This document shows, one piece after another, positions 1 to 7,821 of a DNA stretch of 64,000 bases. The stretch lies in contig CAZWLN010000016.1 in the NCBI GenBank assembly GCA_964634885.1, positions 1 to 64,000 of the forward strand, written 5' to 3'. The notes under the pieces are model-generated. The model saw nothing but the letters and a program-made list of their open reading frames with translations. It had not been told where the DNA came from and searched no databases. The position numbers and the translations under genes were made by a program. The stretch comes from DAINRZ01 sp964634885. GTDB taxonomy: Bacteria; Bacteroidota; Ignavibacteria; Kapaibacteriales; UBA2268. Position 1 is the first letter of the stretch, and every line of letters begins with the position of its first letter.

Positions 1-55
1 GTGTTAGGCACGCCGCCAGCGTTCGTCCTGAGCCAGGATCAAACTCTCCGTTGTA
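1..55 (-). rRNA. rrs: 16S ribosomal RNA, 5' end (truncated by window edge)
   Basis: The reverse complement of positions 29-48 is the universal 27F site (AGAGTTTGATCCTGGCTCAG), followed by GACGAACGCTGGCGGCGTGCC, the conserved start of bacterial 16S rRNA. Counting about seven bases upstream of the 27F site puts the mature 5' end near position 55. The rest of the gene lies beyond the left edge. It is transcribed leftwards from the promoters at 153-305. Confidence 0.96.
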
Positions 56-121
56 TATGTTATATACTCTTTGTCGAGTTGATCGTTGTGGCTCGATCGC
101 TTTCGTTTTATTTGTGCTTCC

Positions 122-135
122 TGTTTTCAAAGAAC
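122..135 (-). promoter_or_regulatory. boxA-like antitermination site in the rRNA leader
   Basis: On the minus strand the leader reads GTTCTTTGAAAACA about 70 bases ahead of the 16S start. This resembles the boxA element (TGCTCTTTAACA type) bound by NusB/NusE in rRNA leaders. It lies between the tandem promoters and 16S, where boxA is expected. Assignment is by motif and position only. Confidence 0.55.
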
Positions 136-152
136 GTTCCCTAATGGGACTT

Positions 153-184
153 CAAAATTAACTCTTTTTTTTGAGATATGCAAG
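153..184 (-). promoter_or_regulatory. rRNA promoter, proximal copy (Bacteroidota type)
   Basis: On the minus strand a CTTG at 184-181 is followed, 20 bases later, by TAATTTTG at 160-153. This matches the Bacteroidota housekeeping promoter layout (-33 TTG, -7 TAnnTTTG). Transcription would start near 146 and run through boxA into 16S. The same arrangement recurs at 274-305. Confidence 0.6.
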
Positions 185-273
185 TAAAATTTTTAATTTT
201 TTCAATTTTTTTTTCTTACCTGCAATTTCTTGCTCTTGTTTCAGTTTTCAATTTCGCCGTTCAAAGCGAGCAT

Positions 274-305
274 CAAAATTAACACTATTTTCTAATCTAT
301 GCAAG
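274..305 (-). promoter_or_regulatory. rRNA promoter, distal copy (Bacteroidota type)
   Basis: This is a second CTTG, 20 bases, TAATTTTG on the minus strand (305-302 and 281-274). It shares the flanking TTGCATA and GTTAATTTTGA bases with the proximal copy, so the two form a direct repeat 121 bases apart. Tandem promoters are usual for rRNA operons. Confidence 0.6.
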
Positions 306-539
306 CTTTTTTTTCAAAATTACCAATTTTCTCGTAACTTTTTTCTCTCAGCCTGCTGTACAGTTTCTTAAACACTTGTGTTACCAACCGTTTAAGTTTC
401 CGTACACTTTTTAGCTCACTTTCCCAATTTTCAAAGATATGTATTGACTATTATCGTGTTTTTATATTGTGTGATTATTGAAATATTTTTTAAATATTTT
501 AATGTATCCTTCTTATACCCGCTCCTATACTGCTTCTAC

Positions 540-1020
540 GACGATATAATTATTTGTACCGCTTAAGGCTTTTTGACCGGAAAAGTCATGCAATACCATC
601 GGATATGCCCATCAAGCCAGACCAGATGAGGGTTTACATGCTTTTTTGCCAGCTTCTCTTGCATCCTGCATTTCTCGACCTATACCCCATATGCCCCTAC
701 CATTGCGGCTGGAGAAGTTTTTTACTGCCTTTTGTGACCGGGAAGTAAATACTCCCTCTTACAGGATGATTATCTGAGTGTTTCATTCACTCCTCACTAC
801 CAATCCATAGAATTCCATCTTACCGGCTACCTCAGGACTCCCACCAGGCCTGCGTTCTTACGCTTTTACCACTACTTGCCGTTACCCCGTTCAAGACTCC
901 CACTTGCAGATCATTATGTCGTCAGCCTTTGCTATTAGCCCATTCCAGCAATGTGTAAACATGATTACACACCCCCTCATAGTCACTAAAATACACCGTC
1001 TAACCGCTACTGTAGCCCCT
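540..1020 (-). other. Gene-free structured region, possible remnant of a group II intron 5' part
   Basis: There is no convincing reading frame on either strand, yet the base composition is richer in G+C than the AT-rich flanks and many short complementary segments are visible (for example GAGGAGTGAATGAAACACTC on the minus strand near 771-795). The minus-strand text resembles domain I-type sequence upstream of group II intron maturases. However, I cannot find a domain V, and it is unlike the intron at 57.3-59.2 kb. It could also be another structured RNA or a decayed gene. It lies directly upstream of the rRNA promoters. The AT-rich stretch 306-539 shows nothing further. Confidence 0.25.
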
Positions 1021-1221
1021 TATGGAGAAATGTGCAACATTCCGGAACTGCGAATTACTATCCTTATTATATATATATTATCAATTATCTATAAGTAGAA
1101 CTACTTATCAGATAGCCCAAAATCCCCGTAAACTAAGTAACAGTGCGTATTTTGAAGGTATTCATTGTAAGATGGCATTACTTTTGCGTAAAGAATAGTA
1201 TTATTGATAATAAGGATAGAA

Positions 1222-1320
1222 ATGGAGACAGCAATGAAAATATTGGAAGAACTCGAGAGACTCGCTGAATTGCAGGTCAAATTGGAAAAACTGCTCGAAA
1301 AAGTAAGGGCTACAAGATAG
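1222..1320 (+). CDS. 32-residue leucine-rich putative coiled-coil peptide
   Basis: A short frame from ATG 1222 (alternative ATG 1234) to TAG 1318-1320, preceded by AATAAGGAT as a weak ribosome-binding site. The peptide has Leu/Ile at heptad-like spacing (ILEELERLAELQVKLEKLLE), with charged residues between, so it should form an amphipathic helix or short coiled coil. A good rho-independent terminator lies about 125 bases downstream, suggesting a short independent transcript. No family is recognised. It may be a real microprotein or a leader peptide; the size makes it uncertain. Confidence 0.35.
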   Translation: METAMKILEELERLAELQVKLEKLLEKVRATR

Positions 1321-1445
1321 TCATTCATCCCTGCGCGAGCTAATAAACGCCATCGCGATTGGCTGAATCGGACCATCTGTCCAATAATGTACACACAGCG
1401 ATGGAGCCACGTCAAACAGCAATCTTAGCATACATTCTAATATAT

Positions 1446-1475
1446 AGAGGCCTTTCGGGGCCTTTCTTTTTCATA
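1446..1475 (+). terminator. Rho-independent terminator behind the 32-residue ORF
   Basis: AGGCC, a short TTTCG loop and GGGCCT form a GC-rich stem, followed by TTCTTTTTC. It lies between the mini-ORF and the Omp85 gene. Confidence 0.6.
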
Positions 1476-1847
1476 TATCAGACAGACTTCAGCACCCGCT
1501 TAACATACGGGCCGGCTGCAGATTATGCGGCTCAGCGCCTTTTCTTTACAGTACCAGCTGCGGAAAAGCTCATAAGCTCCGATAATAACCATAATAATTA
1601 ACAGAAAGGAAAGCTGCTGACAATCAGAGAATACAAATGTGCAGGCGGCACGACTGTACCTGTCGCCCGGAAGACACCGACAGCTGCGTCTGTTCTACGT
1701 TCAGCGCTGCTATTCTTCCTTCTTTCGTACTCACACCTGTACGCAGCAGGCGAAGACAGCCTCAGGCCCTCAAAAACCGGCTGGGAGCTTGGCGGCATTC
1801 TCCCGACACTGGCCTATGACACTGACCTGGGTTTTAAATACGGTGGC

Positions 1848-2984
1848 ATGATTGAAGTATATGATTATGGGAAAGGTGAATACCTGCCCGACTACAAACA
1901 GAAACTCTACCTCGAAATCTCTCGCACAACACGAGGCAATGGCACTCACCAGCTATGCTACGACTCCAGGGGAATCTTCGGCTCTGAGATGCGCCTCATC
2001 GGCGAAATCAACTATGTAACGGATAAAGCTCTAGATTTCTATGGATTCAACGGCAGCAGTTCAGGATACTACTCCGGCTACGAAGACGAAGACAGCCCCG
2101 ATTACAGAAGCAGGGCCTACTACAGGCTGGAGCGCAGTATGCTGCGTATAGTAGCCGACGTACACGGCCCTCTTTCGGTGAGTGAACTCCGCTGGTTTGC
2201 CGGCCTGGGCCTGTTTGACATTGGCATATCGTCTGTGGATGTGGATGAATTGAACGAAGGAAAAGATGAAAGCGACAAACTACCCTCGATCGACAGTGTT
2301 CCTGGCCTCTACGAGCAGTATTTGCAGCAGGGTTTCATCGATCGCCTGCAAAAAGACGGCGGTTTTGTCTCCCTTCTCCGTCTGGGTGTGGTTGCCGACA
2401 GCAGGGACAAGGAGTCATTCCCTTCGACAGGCCTCTGGGCAGAAGCGTTCATCCAGGCAGCTCCGGGTTTTGCCAACGATTTCTCTTACTCACAGTTCTG
2501 TGCCACCTTCAGGCACTACCTCCCACTCTCCGGCCAGAAAGCAGTATTTGCCTACAGGCTGTCTTACACAACAAAACTATGGGGAGAAATTCCTTTTTTC
2601 ATGCTTCCATTCTACTTCAACACCACCGAGACGCGTGACGGTTACGGCGGCGCCCGTACCGTCAGGGGCGTACTAAGAGACAGGATCGTAGCTGACGCTG
2701 TGTTTTTCGCCAATCTGGAATTCCGGTGGAAATACCTGACCACACGGATTTTCAGGCAGGATCTGTACTGCGCCCTGGGCGCTTTCTTCGACACAGGCTG
2801 CATAACATCGCAATACGGCAAGGCAGAGGGTACCAAAAGCAGTGGCAGGCTTCACAGCTCTGCCGGTGCCGGGTTGTATTTCGCGCTCAATGACAACTTC
2901 ATTCTTACCGTCGATTGCGGAAAAGCATTGAGCACAGAAGACGGCGTCTTCGGGCTTTATGTTCATTTAAATTGGCTATTTTGA
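1848..2984 (+). CDS. Short Omp85/BamA-TamA family outer-membrane barrel protein (5' end uncertain)
   Basis: The frame encodes an Omp85 C-terminal beta-barrel (surface antigen D15 type) without POTRA domains. The loop-6 signature is visible as GGARTVRG, and the last residue is an aromatic Phe (HLNWLF), as barrels have. The ATG at 1848 is clearly internal. The frame stays open upstream to a stop at 1599, and 1701-1850 encodes a signal-peptide-like stretch (SALLFFLLSYSHLYAAGED) and the family's typical early segment ILPTLAYDTDLGFKYGG. No ATG, GTG or TTG exists in this upstream frame. Either a rare start such as CTG 1614/1617 behind AAAGGAAAG is used, or there is a small indel near 1640-1700. It is probably an outer-membrane protein of about 420-455 residues; its cargo is unknown. 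A histidine kinase gene begins about 50 bases later. Confidence 0.75.
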   Translation: MIEVYDYGKGEYLPDYKQKLYLEISRTTRGNGTHQLCYDSRGIFGSEMRLIGEINYVTDKALDFYGFNGSSSGYYSGYEDEDSPDYRSRAYYRLERSMLRIVADVHGPLSVSELRWFAGLGLFDIGISSVDVDELNEGKDESDKLPSIDSVPGLYEQYLQQGFIDRLQKDGGFVSLLRLGVVADSRDKESFPSTGLWAEAFIQAAPGFANDFSYSQFCATFRHYLPLSGQKAVFAYRLSYTTKLWGEIPFFMLPFYFNTTETRDGYGGARTVRGVLRDRIVADAVFFANLEFRWKYLTTRIFRQDLYCALGAFFDTGCITSQYGKAEGTKSSGRLHSSAGAGLYFALNDNFILTVDCGKALSTEDGVFGLYVHLNWLF

Positions 2985-3035
2985 AAATTGATTGTAAATT
3001 TGGTTTATAGTAAAGTTATAATTGAAGAAGAATCT

Positions 3036-4778
3036 ATGAGCATCATAAGCTATATAGTATTACTGGCATCGTTGATTGCAGCCTTTCTGGCCGTCTATTC
3101 CATACGTTACCGAAGGTCGGACGGAGCCGTCAGTTTCTGCCTGCTGATGTTTGCCGCTGCCGTATATTCATTCGGATATGCGTTTGAGATTGCCTCCCGA
3201 ACAGCAAACGACGTCTCTTTCTGGCTCAACGTCGAATACACCGGCATCTCTTTCATTCCAACTCTCTGGCTGCTGTTTGCAATGCAGTACACTAACCGCA
3301 AGAAATGGCTCAGGCCGGTGGTTGTAATTCCAATGATAATCATTTCGTTAACAACCCTATTGCTACATTTGACCAATGACCAACACCACCTTTTCTACCA
3401 CGGGTTCACACTGAATTTCATCGACAGCCTTACCCTGGCTGCAATAGACCGGGGCGGCTGGTACTGGATACATATAGGCTATTTCAACGTAACGATTGTA
3501 CTTGGTACATACCTGTTCATAAAAATGCTGGTTATCAAACCCAAGCCATACAGGGCCCAGTCCTGGATCATGGTAGCCGGTTCACTGGTACCCTGGATTA
3601 CCAATACAATCTATATTGCCGGATACAGCCCCTACGGCATCGATCTCAATCCCTTTGCTACTGCTGTTACCGGCATTCTCTTCGCTATAGGCATTTTCCA
3701 GTACGGAATACTGCAATTTGTCCCGATTGCCCTGGAAAATGTCTTTGGCAGCATGAACGACGGGGTAATACTGATCGATACGGAAAGAAGAATAGTTGAC
3801 TTCAATAATTCTGCGAAGATGGTTTTGAAATCGCTTACCGAAGTCTCCATCGGCCGTTCTTTCTGTGAAGTTGTCCCGGCTCCTTCCGAATTGGCGGACC
3901 TGATCGACAGCGGCGCCGAATCCCCTGTAAATTTCGAAATGGAAGCAGGAAAGGGCAAGGAGTTTTACAAAGCGAGCATAAGCAGCATTGCCGACAAGAG
4001 GAAAAAATTGTACGGCAAAGCAATTATCCTCAGTAATATTACTCATCAGAAAAACTATGAGCAGAAACTCATCGAGCTTAATGCCTCGAAAGATAAATTC
4101 TTTTCCATCCTTGCCCACGACCTGAGGAATCCGTTTGCAGCCTACAAGATGTCTCTGGAATTCCTCACTTCCCAATACAATGACCTAAGCGACAAGGAAA
4201 TAATCGATTTCCTCAACATTCTTCATGAAGGCTCCAGGAACATCTATGACCTTCTCGAAGACCTGCTCCAGTGGTCCAGGCTTCAGCGCGGCACCATCGA
4301 ATATTTTCCCGAGGTCATTTCGGTATGTACCGTCGTAAACAACACCTTCTCCCTGTTAAAGACAAACGCCGTCAATAAAAGAATTGAACTAATAAACAAT
4401 ACTCCTTCCAACGTGCTCTGTTTTGCCGATTTGAATATGGCTTCTGCAATTGTCAGGAACTTAGTGTCCAACGCCATTAAATTCACCCGGGAAGGCGGTT
4501 CTGTCACTGTTACTGCCGGCACCGAAACCGGCAGCCGGTTTACAATCATTACTGTCAGGGACACTGGCATAGGCATTGCCCCGGAAACCCTGGCCAAACT
4601 GTTCAGGATTGACCTGAATTACACGGAACCGGGTACTGACAATGAAAAAGGCACCGGCCTGGGTCTGATCCTCTGCAAGGAATTCGTCGAGAAACACGGT
4701 GGTACCATCTCCGTCGAAAGTGAGCCCAACGCCGGCAGCACCTTTACATTCTCTTTACCGGCCTATTCATTGCATTGA
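3036..4778 (+). CDS. Sensor histidine kinase with N-terminal 7TM region and PAS domain
   Basis: Residues 1-230 hold seven hydrophobic segments of the HisKA_7TM type (histidine kinase N-terminal 7TM region). A PAS-like domain follows (NVFGSMNDGVILIDTERR), then a HisKA dimerisation domain with the phospho-acceptor in FFSILAHDLRNPF, and a HATPase_c domain with NLVSNAIKF, DTGIGI and GTGLGL. It should autophosphorylate on the inner membrane and hand phosphate to a response regulator that is not adjacent. ATG 3036 is preferred over the upstream ATT-type start at 2988 because GAAGAAGAA precedes it and the first membrane helix begins directly. It may be co-transcribed with the Omp85 gene. Confidence 0.88.
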   Translation: MSIISYIVLLASLIAAFLAVYSIRYRRSDGAVSFCLLMFAAAVYSFGYAFEIASRTANDVSFWLNVEYTGISFIPTLWLLFAMQYTNRKKWLRPVVVIPMIIISLTTLLLHLTNDQHHLFYHGFTLNFIDSLTLAAIDRGGWYWIHIGYFNVTIVLGTYLFIKMLVIKPKPYRAQSWIMVAGSLVPWITNTIYIAGYSPYGIDLNPFATAVTGILFAIGIFQYGILQFVPIALENVFGSMNDGVILIDTERRIVDFNNSAKMVLKSLTEVSIGRSFCEVVPAPSELADLIDSGAESPVNFEMEAGKGKEFYKASISSIADKRKKLYGKAIILSNITHQKNYEQKLIELNASKDKFFSILAHDLRNPFAAYKMSLEFLTSQYNDLSDKEIIDFLNILHEGSRNIYDLLEDLLQWSRLQRGTIEYFPEVISVCTVVNNTFSLLKTNAVNKRIELINNTPSNVLCFADLNMASAIVRNLVSNAIKFTREGGSVTVTAGTETGSRFTIITVRDTGIGIAPETLAKLFRIDLNYTEPGTDNEKGTGLGLILCKEFVEKHGGTISVESEPNAGSTFTFSLPAYSLH

Positions 4779-4797
4779 GCCGTCCTGGGCTATGTCG

Positions 4798-5937
4798 TCA
4801 GTTCCCGGTTTCAGGCAACCGTAGCAGGACCGACTCCAGTTTCAACCTGTCAATGTCCGTTACAACACCTTCCTGATGCCAGTGTTTCCGACATCCGCAG
4901 CCTTCGAGGAATATGCATTGCGAAGCAATATTGAAACCTTTCATCTCGTAGCCGCCGGTGATGAGGTTCAGGACACATGCAACGCCGATCAGCCCGTACT
5001 CCGGCTTGTTCTCCCACTGTTTCAGAATCGTGCTGAAACTGGATGAGTGTTCAATCAGGTAGATTTCTGCTTCGGTTTGATCGAGACCGGCAGCAGTCTT
5101 GTATATATTGCAGTTCTTGTTGCACCTGCGGCAGATATAATTGCCGTTGTAAGGTTCAGCCTTGCAGTCTTTGTTCTTTCTCATGCAGGTCGGCAGCAGC
5201 AGCACTTTCTTTTCCGTCTTGTCGAACGCCTGCCGTAGGGCAGTGTTCATCACCTGGGCAGCAGCCATGTTGAGGTGGTATTCTTCTTCATGGCGGTTGC
5301 AGAAAATGTAATCCTCCCTTTTCTGGTAGTATTGAGGCGCCGTCTTAAGGAAATTGCCGACATTGGCAGTATAGGAGCCGAGGCACCTTTTGCTTTCAAC
5401 TTTATATATCCGTGCAAATTCAATTGCTTTACGAATTATCTCCGAACTGTCCGCCGCCGGCAATTCGTTCATGAAGTGCTCCCACTGTCTCAGCCTGAAT
5501 ACCTCCTGTTTAAATTCACAAGCAGCTTCCAGCCAGTCAACAAGCTGGGAGAAATTATTACTATTGGCTTCGACCCTATCCTTTGTTTTTTTGGTAAGAA
5601 TGTGGGAAGCCAGGTAACCCCGGACTTTGTCGGCAGCCGGTTTCAGTTTAATGTAATCGGTCCTGACCCTGTACAGGTATTTGAATATGTAGTAATAGCG
5701 ACGGGGAAGCATCATTGCATTAGCGGCATAGATGTTCCAGTAAAGCCCCGCCATTATCATTTCGATTATATACTCATCGCGGGAACGCAGCCTTTCAATT
5801 CCGCGCCGTTCAATCCATTGCATAAATTGTTCGACACTCCTGCCGAGAAGGTAATCGGCAGCGTCGATTATTACTGCTGTGAAATCTTCCAGTTTATCGT
5901 AGAATCCACGGTCTAATTTGTAGGTAATCGCTTCCAT
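4798..5937 (-). CDS. DUF116 family protein
   Basis: The C-terminal half matches DUF116 (PF01976): LLLPTCMRKNKDCKA, then a cysteine cluster (CRRCNKNCNIYK) and SSSFSTILKQWE, GLIGVACVLNLI and GCGCRKHW. The many cysteines suggest a metal or Fe-S site (inference). The N-terminal 200 residues are helical and not otherwise recognised. It lies convergent with the 7TM kinase (19-base gap) and stands alone. The molecular function of the family is not established as far as I know. Confidence 0.8.
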   Translation of the reverse strand: MEAITYKLDRGFYDKLEDFTAVIIDAADYLLGRSVEQFMQWIERRGIERLRSRDEYIIEMIMAGLYWNIYAANAMMLPRRYYYIFKYLYRVRTDYIKLKPAADKVRGYLASHILTKKTKDRVEANSNNFSQLVDWLEAACEFKQEVFRLRQWEHFMNELPAADSSEIIRKAIEFARIYKVESKRCLGSYTANVGNFLKTAPQYYQKREDYIFCNRHEEEYHLNMAAAQVMNTALRQAFDKTEKKVLLLPTCMRKNKDCKAEPYNGNYICRRCNKNCNIYKTAAGLDQTEAEIYLIEHSSSFSTILKQWENKPEYGLIGVACVLNLITGGYEMKGFNIASQCIFLEGCGCRKHWHQEGVVTDIDRLKLESVLLRLPETGN

Positions 5938-6013
5938 TTCTTATTCGTAATTTCCAATTGTTGTCAATTCAATTGTAACTAATTACGAAAATAAATGAAG
6001 TATGTTACAAATC

Positions 6014-7228
6014 TTAATTGAACCACAGAGAACTGAGGAAAGCAGTATCGAAACAGAATCCGATGTGCAGTGTCCTTATCAGATCACCGATCTTCAATTC
6101 TTTTTCAGTGCTGTTAATAACATTGGCGCAGTTAATCCCGCCGACAATATTACCGAGATAGAAGGGAGTGGCAATCATCGACAGGAGGGCTCCCGAACCG
6201 TAGCTTTTGTTGTCGAAGAGGGAATAGATGCCCCAGGCAAGCAGGGCGTTAATTGTCAGGGCTGAGATGCCATCTTTAATCCTGCCGCAGTAAAAGTAGC
6301 CGCTGCCGGGCAGCACTGCTCCGAGGCAGCCGGCCAGCAAAGCTGACTTGCTGCCGGTCTCATCTATTTCGCCGATAAGCCTGTTGATTTCACCATAATC
6401 GGCGTCAGAAAGGGGCTTTTTCGCCCGTACATCATCGAGTACGCTTATTGCTTTAACGGGTTCGCCCTCCCTCACCAGGGTATAAATCTTCAGCATGGCG
6501 GCAGTATCTGTGTAAAACGCGGGGCCATAGAGCCCTGCAATGCCGTCGCACAGCTTGAGGCTCCAATCATAGGTCTTGTCATTATCCGAAATGACGAAAG
6601 ACAGCAGGAATTTGTCCTTATTAGTTTTTTCATCCGAACCGGCCGGGATATTGCCAAGCGACTGCATCGCTTTTGCATTGTTTTTAAGGCAGTAATAGTT
6701 TACACCCAGCAACAGGTTAATCCTATTCCTGGAATCGGGGTTTCTGCTGTTGAACAGCGCCTCTTTCAGGCTCAGTACCGAATACTCATAGTCGTCTTCG
6801 AGGTACAAAGAATAGGCAAACCTCAGGCTGCTGTCAACCTGAGCAGATTTGCCGGTTTCCGGAAAGAACAGTGAAAAGCACATCAGGGCCGGGACAGGGT
6901 GATAGCCGCCGGGAGGGTCATAGCCCAGGCCGTCAACGATGAGATAGTCATCGGCCGAAGCTCTACTGCCACTGCACCTGGTCAACCTGTCTGCCGTCAT
7001 TACGATGCCAGGGACTATTCCATATTTATGTACGGACAGTCTGCCGTATTCAGAACAGGAAGGAGTAAAACGGCAACTCGAGACAGGCGACCTTACAGGT
7101 GAAAGGAACTGCCTGTAAAACCCAATGGCCATGTCCGTACAAAGCCCGAAATAGCTTTTCTCCTGCGAATGAACAGGATTGAAAAGGAGCAGGAATAATG
7201 CCGCTATTGAAATCAATTTTTTCATCAT
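6014..7228 (-). CDS. Secreted or membrane protein with N-terminal YidD-like domain and C-terminal membrane region
   Basis: Begins with a signal peptide (MMKKLISIAALFLLLFNPVHS). Residues about 28-110 resemble YidD/Haemolytic domain: FYRQFLSPVRS, SSCRFTPSCSEYG, ADRLTRC and GGYHPVPA. A TPR-like helical middle follows (FAYSLYLEDDYEYSVLSLKE). The last 120 residues hold several hydrophobic segments (LLAGCLGAVLPGSGYFYCG, ALTINALLAWGIYSLF), as in DUF5683-type membrane tails. A canonical yidD lies at 32550-32792, so this is a second, elongated copy with an export signal, which ordinary YidD lacks. Its role is unknown; envelope biogenesis is a guess. Confidence 0.75.
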   Translation of the reverse strand: MMKKLISIAALFLLLFNPVHSQEKSYFGLCTDMAIGFYRQFLSPVRSPVSSCRFTPSCSEYGRLSVHKYGIVPGIVMTADRLTRCSGSRASADDYLIVDGLGYDPPGGYHPVPALMCFSLFFPETGKSAQVDSSLRFAYSLYLEDDYEYSVLSLKEALFNSRNPDSRNRINLLLGVNYYCLKNNAKAMQSLGNIPAGSDEKTNKDKFLLSFVISDNDKTYDWSLKLCDGIAGLYGPAFYTDTAAMLKIYTLVREGEPVKAISVLDDVRAKKPLSDADYGEINRLIGEIDETGSKSALLAGCLGAVLPGSGYFYCGRIKDGISALTINALLAWGIYSLFDNKSYGSGALLSMIATPFYLGNIVGGINCANVINSTEKELKIGDLIRTLHIGFCFDTAFLSSLWFN

Positions 7229-7401
7229 ATCATTGCCGCTGAGTTTTGTCCGGTTAATTAATCTCTAACATATATCTGTTTGAAGATCCTGTCCTTCTGC
7301 GGATTGCAGGGCACGGGCATTATTTGCAACCGTCACACAAAGCCGTATATACATACGGTAGAGGAAAGACGGAGGACAGGAATCATCATTCATACAATTC
7401 A

Positions 7402-7821
7402 CTATTTATAATTGGATATATACCAGTAATTCTCAATCTTTGTCAGGTTGAAATCCATCCTGCGGAAGCTGTCGATTTCTATCCTGATAGCGTAATGGTA
7501 GGGCGAGAGCGAGTCTTCTTCAAGTGAAGTAATCTTCTTCAAACCAATCAGGTTTTTAAGCCTGAGCATTTCATTGTACTGTTCGTACTGATCGACGGCA
7601 GACAGCCTCCTTCCGGTACTGTCCGAAAGCATACGGGCGGCAGCGGCAATGTTATTGCTGTCAAGCTCTGTTTTGAAAAGCAGGAGGGAGCCTTTGGGAG
7701 TAAAACGGTCGATTTCGGCCTTTTCGGTTTTAACTTTTGCATCGGGCCTGCCGATGACAAATATCTCGCAGCCTGCCAGCAACGCCAAAGCGGAAAAGAA
7801 TATGATTATCCGTTTCTTCAT
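7402..7821 (-). CDS. Small lipoprotein
   Basis: The start at 7821 gives a lipoprotein signal MKKRIIIFFSALALLAGC with the lipobox LLAGC, so the mature protein should be anchored by Cys18. The rest (about 120 residues) is a mixed alpha/beta domain that I cannot place; the ending FNLTKIENYWYISNYK resembles DUF4878/NTF2-like lipoproteins. The ATG overlaps the stop of the hydrolase gene (ATGA at 7821-7818), so it is the last gene of the three-gene operon that begins at 10221. The 5' extension to 7848 is unlikely. Confidence 0.75.
   Translation of the reverse strand: MKKRIIIFFSALALLAGCEIFVIGRPDAKVKTEKAEIDRFTPKGSLLLFKTELDSNNIAAAARMLSDSTGRRLSAVDQYEQYNEMLRLKNLIGLKKITSLEEDSLSPYHYAIRIEIDSFRRMDFNLTKIENYWYISNYK

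Noticed and set aside
1639..1851. 70-codon frame ahead of the Omp85 gene
   Set aside because: The translation is Arg/Ser-rich without features, whereas the frame of the Omp85 gene over the same bases gives a signal peptide and conserved barrel-start residues.
5943..5992. Inverted repeat TTCGTAATT ... AATTACGAA upstream of the DUF116 gene as an operator
   Set aside because: The same ATTACGAATTACG text is part of the simple intergenic repeats at 62.4 kb, so it is more likely repeat debris than a regulator site.
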